In this document: positions 60,701 through 64,000 of the stretch, one piece after another | Position numbering within the stretch: position 1 is the stretch's first letter | Layout: every line of letters begins with the position of its first letter | Source: an uncultured bacterium | GTDB taxonomy: Bacteria > Planctomycetota > JAJSAM01 > JAJVHW01 | Direction: 5' to 3' | DNA: 64,000 nucleotides | Assembly: GCA_937996235.1 (NCBI GenBank) | Contig: CALKVK010000012.1 | Coordinates: forward strand, 124,001 to 188,000 | Position numbers and translations under genes: made by a program | Notes under the pieces: model-generated | The model's database searches: none | Seen by the model: only the letters and a program-made list of their open reading frames with translations | Told to the model about the DNA's origin: nothing

Positions 60701-61397
60701 GCAGGCGCGCGAGGAGGCGGCGCGGCTCGCCCGCGAGTTCGGCGACCTGCGCATGCAGCAGGACGCGGACGCGGACCACGCCCTCGACCTGCACATGTGC
60801 GGACGCGTCGCCGAGGCGTGCGAGCGGCTCGAGACCGCCGTCGCGGCGGCGCGCGAGAGCGGCACGGGGCCACGCGAGGTCACGTCGCTGATCTTCCTCG
60901 CGCAGGCGCTCCGCGACCTGGGCGACGACGCCCGTGCGCGCGCGTGCTTCGAGACGGCGGTCACACGCGCGCGCGAGACGAGCATGCGCGACTGGGAGGC
61001 GTCCGCCCACGTCGGTCTCGCCGACCTGCTCGCCGACGCCGGCGACGCGGCCGGCGCGGCGGCGGCACTCGCCGCGTGCGAGGCGATCGCGCACGACAGC
61101 GACCTACCTGCGCTGCGGCTGCAGATCGCCTGCCTGCGCGCCGCGCTCCCGGGCGGCGACGCGACCGAGGCGCTCGCGCTCTTCGGACGCGACGCCGCAT
61201 TCCTCGCCGAGTACGAGCGCCGCGCCGCGCTCGTCTGCCTCTGGCGCGCGACGGGCGACACCACACACCTCGCCGCCGCGCGCGCGTCGCTCCACGCCGC
61301 AGCCGCACGCCTGCCCGAGGAGGAGCGCCCCGCGTTCCTCGCCAACCTGCTCACCAACCGCACGATCGTCGCCGCCTGCAGCGCCCTCGGGCTCTGA
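57780..61397 (+). CDS. Ser/Thr kinase - AAA - TPR signalling protein
   Basis: A 1205-residue soluble protein from GTG 57780. Kinase domain 6-275: glycine loop GAGGMGRV, Lys45, HRD 137-139, DLG 157-159 and PEQ. A STAND-like ATPase covers 308-660: Walker A GEAGIGKS at 339-346 and Walker B IVLVDDLHFA. About ten TPR units follow to the C-terminus (ARAHRALGHGHERLRRNDDA, AALGNLGIALMHLGRVPES). This is the PknK/LuxR-associated layout without a DNA-binding domain. No membrane helix is visible. It is transcribed away from the MoxR/CHAT operon and could control it by phosphorylation (inference). Confidence 0.9.
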   Translation: MTGTRLGPYLLDRELGAGGMGRVYAATVAAPTDCGVHVGGRVAVKLVHAHLLESPDALARFEREVAIGTRVRHENVVRTYAGGALDGAWALVMEYVEGQTLADLLNELGPLPEELCRHVAREMCKGLAAIHATGAIHRDVKPENVLITPEHVVKLMDLGVARSTDDALRLSQTGAFVGSLHYAAPEQFEDGGRGLDARVDLHALGLVLYELATGSAPYLADDIPQTVRRVLSEDPRRLGEINPQCSAFFEEVVHTLLRKRRDERFASADELLAVLESGEESPWWTERARALQLATRRPLRRIRVPRETAVYGRDRELAKLRALYELARAGDGQVVLVEGEAGIGKSRVVDEFVARLQQEGEDVDFLFGSYQPGGASAAAGAFSSAFREHFGPDGSAAYLRQTPLLVPAFDAVLRGDAPPPDAQPLSADSLATCFVQATRAVAAERPAIVLVDDLHFASDESHTLFAALAMALPGHRVLLIGTVRPGAEGAWRGTLARLEHMSHIALERLFPKDLVRLLEDSFHSSQLAHELGVRIALKSDGNPYFVFEIVRGLREGQFITRRDDGTWATTRVIDDIEIPSSILDLVRARVSTLAPAERDLLDVAACCGFEFDPLLVAEVLGIGRIPVLKQLAQIERAHRLVRASGRRFVFDHHQVQEALYASLPELLREEYHGALGDALAARSGAAEADPQTLDGALAVDLAEHYLKGLRGTDALRYLDRAQQALRTAYSLARSVALDEAALAIDGLLRDEARVNVLVRLASCLDDLGRSERWLAVLGEAVEIADRLGEAGVRARAHRALGHGHERLRRNDDALRELELGLVLAREAGDRATESQAQNCRAVVYATSGRLPEAEEAFRALVALREESGDQRALSAALGNLGIALMHLGRVPESIAFQERSLDAARRAGNARAEAAALGNLAHALRAAGRRSEAIPATERSLELCREIGYRRGEALAHSSLAIAFRSTDRLVEARQAREEAARLAREFGDLRMQQDADADHALDLHMCGRVAEACERLETAVAAARESGTGPREVTSLIFLAQALRDLGDDARARACFETAVTRARETSMRDWEASAHVGLADLLADAGDAAGAAAALAACEAIAHDSDLPALRLQIACLRAALPGGDATEALALFGRDAAFLAEYERRAALVCLWRATGDTTHLAAARASLHAAAARLPEEERPAFLANLLTNRTIVAACSALGL

Positions 61398-61784
61398 CGC
61401 GCAGCAGCGGGCGGCGACGTGAGTCGGCGTCCGCCACGACCTGTAGGGGCGACACCGTTCGGACGCCCCCCTCGCCCGAGCCCGGCCAGGCTCGCCCCTG
61501 CGGCGGCGGACGCTGCGATGGTCCTGCGCGTCCCGACGCCTCTGGCGGAGGATCCTGGGGACCTGCGCGCCGGGCGCGCCGCACACCGTGCGGCGGCGGA
61601 CGCGCGACGGACGGTGGACGGCGGGTGCGCTGCACCCCGCGAGGACGCGCGACGAGGGAACGAGCCGACGCGAGGGGCGCGCGACGTCGCCCCCACGGAC
61701 ACTCCGCGGCCGCTTCGCAACCCCCGCACGCTGCATCTCGAGACTGATCCGGGTCCCCAGGCCAGTTCACGACGGAGCCAGGCA
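61398..61784 (+). other. 387-bp intergenic region
   Basis: No gene seen. It contains two small hairpins near its 5' end (see the separate entry) and no repeat-family copy. Confidence 0.5.
61446..61494 (+). terminator. Pair of GC hairpins after the kinase gene
   Basis: GGGGCG (61446-61451) pairs with CGCCCC (61464-61469), and CGAGCC (61477-61482) with GGCTCG (61489-61494). Neither has a U-tract. They may end the kinase transcript. Confidence 0.3.
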
Positions 61785-64000
61785 ATGACGATGGAAGCGC
61801 CGGTGGGCAACGACGAGATCACCGAGGCGGTGGTGCAGCGCATCCGCGAGCGCGTCGGCGGCCCCGGCGCGGAGTCGCGCGAGCGCCTCGCGCGCGCGCT
61901 GTTCGCGGACGCGGGCCCCGACGACCTGCGCGACGACGCGCCCGACGACGTCTACGGCGCCGCGCTCGCGCTCTGGTCGCTCGGCGCGCAGCGTCAGCGC
62001 GGGCGCGCCTCCGTGCGCGTCTACACGCCGGCCCTCGACGAGGACGGGTGGTCGTCGCGGCACACGATCGTCGAGGTCGTCACCGACGACATGCCGTTCC
62101 TCGTCGACTCGGTGTCGAACTTCCTGACGCGCAACCACGCCGAGGTGCTGCTCGTCCTGCACCCGCTGTTCCTCGCGGAGCGCGACGCGTCGGGCGCGCT
62201 GACAGAACTGCACCCCGAGGCCGGCCCCGGGGCGCGCGGCGCGCGCGAGTCGTGGATGCACGTGCGCGTGAGCGCGCAGCCGGCGTCGCGCCACGCCGAG
62301 TTGCGCGACGGCATCCTGGCGGTGCTCGCGGACGTGCGCGGCGCCGTCGAGGACTGGGAGGAGATGCGCGGCCTCTGCGAGCGCGCGGCGCACGACCTCG
62401 AGCCGCTCGGCGAGCGCTCCGAGGAAGCCGTGGCGTTCCTGCGCTGGCTGCTCGCGGACCACTACACGTTCCTCGGCTACCGCATCTACGACTTCGAGGG
62501 CGACCGCGCCTTCGTGCGCCAGGGCAGCGGCCGCGGCGTGCTGCGCGACGCGCTCGCGAGCGTCTTCGACGGCATGCTGACGGGCGGCCGGCGCCCGGCG
62601 GAGCTCGACCGCCCGGACCTCGTGCGGCTGACGAAGTCGAACCGCCGCTCGAGCGTGCACCGCGGCGTGCACATGGACGCGATCGGCGTGAAGCGCTTCG
62701 ACGCGTCCGGCGAGGTCGTGGGCGAGCACCTGTTCGTGGGCCTGTTCACGTCGCTCGCGTACAGCGAGGGCGCGCGGCAGATCCCGATCGTGCGGCGCAA
62801 GGTGGCCGAGGTGCTGCGGCGCACGAGCTACCACCCCGCGAGCCACAACCACAAGACGCTCGTGCACATCCTCGAGACGTACCCGCGCGACGAGCTCTTC
62901 CAGATCGACGTGGACGATCTCGAGCGCATCGCGCGCGGCGTGCTCACGCTGCAGGAGCGCCAGCGCGTCGCGCTGTTCGTGCGCCTCGACCCGTTCGGAC
63001 GCTTCGCGTCGTGCCTCGTCTACGTGCCGCGCGACCGCTACGACACGCCGCTCCGCCACCGCTTCCAGGAGATCCTGGAGAGCGCGTTCGACGGCCACGT
63101 GAGCGCGTTCTACACACTGCTCACCGACTCGCCGCTCGCGCGCCTGCACTTCATCGTCGCCACGACGCCCGGCCGCGTGCCGGAGTTCGACCGCCGCCGC
63201 ATCGAGGCGTCGATGGTCGAAGCGGCGCGCTCCTGGGACGACGCCCTCCGCGACGCGCTCGTCGAAGAGCGCGGCGAGCAGCGCGGGCTGCTCACGTACG
63301 AGCGCTTCCGCGGCACGTTCCCGCGGGCCTACGCGGACGCGTTCCCCGTGGCGGTGGCCGTCCACGACGCGGAGCGCATCGAGGAGGCGCTCGAGAGCGG
63401 CGACGCGGCTCTCAACCTGTACCGCCCCATCGAGGCGCCGCCCCACGAGGTGCGCTTCAAGCTGTACGTGCACGGCGACGCGACGCGCCTCTCGGACGTG
63501 CTGCCCATGCTCGAGAACATGGGACTGCGCGCGCTGCACGAGGTGCCCTACCGGGTGCAGCCGCAGGGCGCGCCCGGCCCGGTGTGGATCCGCGACGTCG
63601 CGCTCGAATCGCAGGACGGTCGCGCGATCGACCTCGGCCGCGTGCGCGACCGCTTCCACGAGGCGTTCCGCGCGGTCTGGCGCGGCGAGATGGAGAGCGA
63701 CGGCTTCAACCGCCTCGTGCTCCGCGCCGGGCTCTCGGGCCGCGAGGTCACGGTGCTGCGCGCGTGCTGCAAGTTCCTGCGTCAGGCGCGCACGCCGTTC
63801 TCGCAGGAGTACATGGAGCAGACGCTCGCCGACCACCCGGAGCTCGCGCGCCTGCTCGTCGAGGTCTTCGTAGCGCGCTTCGACCCCGAGCACCGCGAGG
63901 GCGCCGAGGAGCGCGCCGACGCGGCCGTCGCGGGCGTGCGCCGCGCGCTCGACCAGATCTCGAACCTCGACGAGGACCGCATCCTGCGCGCGTTCCTGAC
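61785..64000 (+). CDS. NAD-specific glutamate dehydrogenase, large type (N-terminal part)
   Basis: The frame runs from ATG 61785 (GGAG 8 nt upstream) through the right edge: 738 codons so far of a family usually about 1600 residues. It catalyses oxidative deamination of glutamate to 2-oxoglutarate with NAD+. The N-terminal signature is clear: VVTDDMPFLVDSVSNFL near residue 105. Typical later segments are WLLADHYTFLGYRIYDF near 225, HNHKTLVHILETYPRDELFQ near 355 and VRLDPFGRFASCLVYVPRDR near 405. These are the ACT-like regulatory domains; the catalytic dehydrogenase domain lies outside. The gene stands alone on the plus strand. Confidence 0.93.
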   Translation, partial: MTMEAPVGNDEITEAVVQRIRERVGGPGAESRERLARALFADAGPDDLRDDAPDDVYGAALALWSLGAQRQRGRASVRVYTPALDEDGWSSRHTIVEVVTDDMPFLVDSVSNFLTRNHAEVLLVLHPLFLAERDASGALTELHPEAGPGARGARESWMHVRVSAQPASRHAELRDGILAVLADVRGAVEDWEEMRGLCERAAHDLEPLGERSEEAVAFLRWLLADHYTFLGYRIYDFEGDRAFVRQGSGRGVLRDALASVFDGMLTGGRRPAELDRPDLVRLTKSNRRSSVHRGVHMDAIGVKRFDASGEVVGEHLFVGLFTSLAYSEGARQIPIVRRKVAEVLRRTSYHPASHNHKTLVHILETYPRDELFQIDVDDLERIARGVLTLQERQRVALFVRLDPFGRFASCLVYVPRDRYDTPLRHRFQEILESAFDGHVSAFYTLLTDSPLARLHFIVATTPGRVPEFDRRRIEASMVEAARSWDDALRDALVEERGEQRGLLTYERFRGTFPRAYADAFPVAVAVHDAERIEEALESGDAALNLYRPIEAPPHEVRFKLYVHGDATRLSDVLPMLENMGLRALHEVPYRVQPQGAPGPVWIRDVALESQDGRAIDLGRVRDRFHEAFRAVWRGEMESDGFNRLVLRAGLSGREVTVLRACCKFLRQARTPFSQEYMEQTLADHPELARLLVEVFVARFDPEHREGAEERADAAVAGVRRALDQISNLDEDRILRAFL

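Overview
The window is very GC-rich (I judge above 70% by eye, not computed) and densely packed with genes, so most long open frames are antisense or off-frame shadows of real genes. The gene content points to a high-GC member of the Planctomycetota: an ECF sigma factor fused to a membrane helix and many carboxypeptidase-regulatory-like repeats, a Ser/Thr kinase fused to WD40 repeats beside an ECF sigma gene, secreted SBBP/Ig-like and PKD proteins, and CHAT/S8 peptidase operons. A myxobacterium-like lineage is the main alternative. There are no rRNA, tRNA, phage or transposase genes that I can see. Two genes run off the edges: a secreted hypothetical protein on the left and a large NAD-glutamate dehydrogenase on the right.

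Layout. 1-5 kb: partial secreted protein, 46-bp repeat arrays, a spermidine-synthase-like methyltransferase, a secreted carboxypeptidase-regulatory-like protein and an MFS-type permease. 5-12.4 kb: a signalling block with a single-domain response regulator followed by the sigma/TM/repeat fusion, divergent from a PAS-PAS hybrid histidine kinase. 12.5-20 kb: DUF1579 protein, a 1247-residue SBBP-repeat surface protein, an unrecognised gene, a VOC-domain lipoprotein and an AraC/GyrI-like regulator. 20-31.5 kb: WD40 Ser/Thr kinase divergent from an ECF sigma gene, a PKD secreted protein, a YugP-type zinc peptidase, a DUF1570-like metallopeptidase, a DinB protein and small membrane proteins.

31.5-57.6 kb is the most interesting part. 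A minus-strand operon (TPR-CHAT peptidase, S8 subtilase, ZAS-like/carboxypeptidase-like protein, its paralogue, histidine kinase) has start/stop overlaps of 4 nt at three of its four junctions. After a membrane protein and a four-gene lipoprotein operon comes a roughly 16-kb, eight-gene minus-strand operon: nucleoside-deoxyribosyltransferase-like enzyme, a 1749-residue lipase-lipase-CHAT fusion, an alpha/beta hydrolase, a DUF4062 protein, a MoxR-type AAA ATPase, a 1664-residue CoxE-N/WD40/vWA-like transmembrane protein, a membrane protein and an SUMF1-like lipoprotein. This looks like an expanded MoxR-vWA type conflict or cell-suicide system in which a transmembrane propeller may sense an extracytoplasmic signal. 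A kinase-AAA-TPR regulator is divergently transcribed from its head.

Two families of non-coding repeats are interspersed. Family A has a 46-bp period around a GGACCGTCCCC core and is arranged once as an almost symmetric inverted pair of triple arrays. Family B is a 36-37-bp sequence occurring as inverted pairs at three loci, plus one decayed copy. One Family B copy supplies the stop codon and last residues of the hybrid kinase. Many genes carry a TAnnCT -10-like box 6-7 nt ahead of the start codon, which suggests frequent leaderless transcription.
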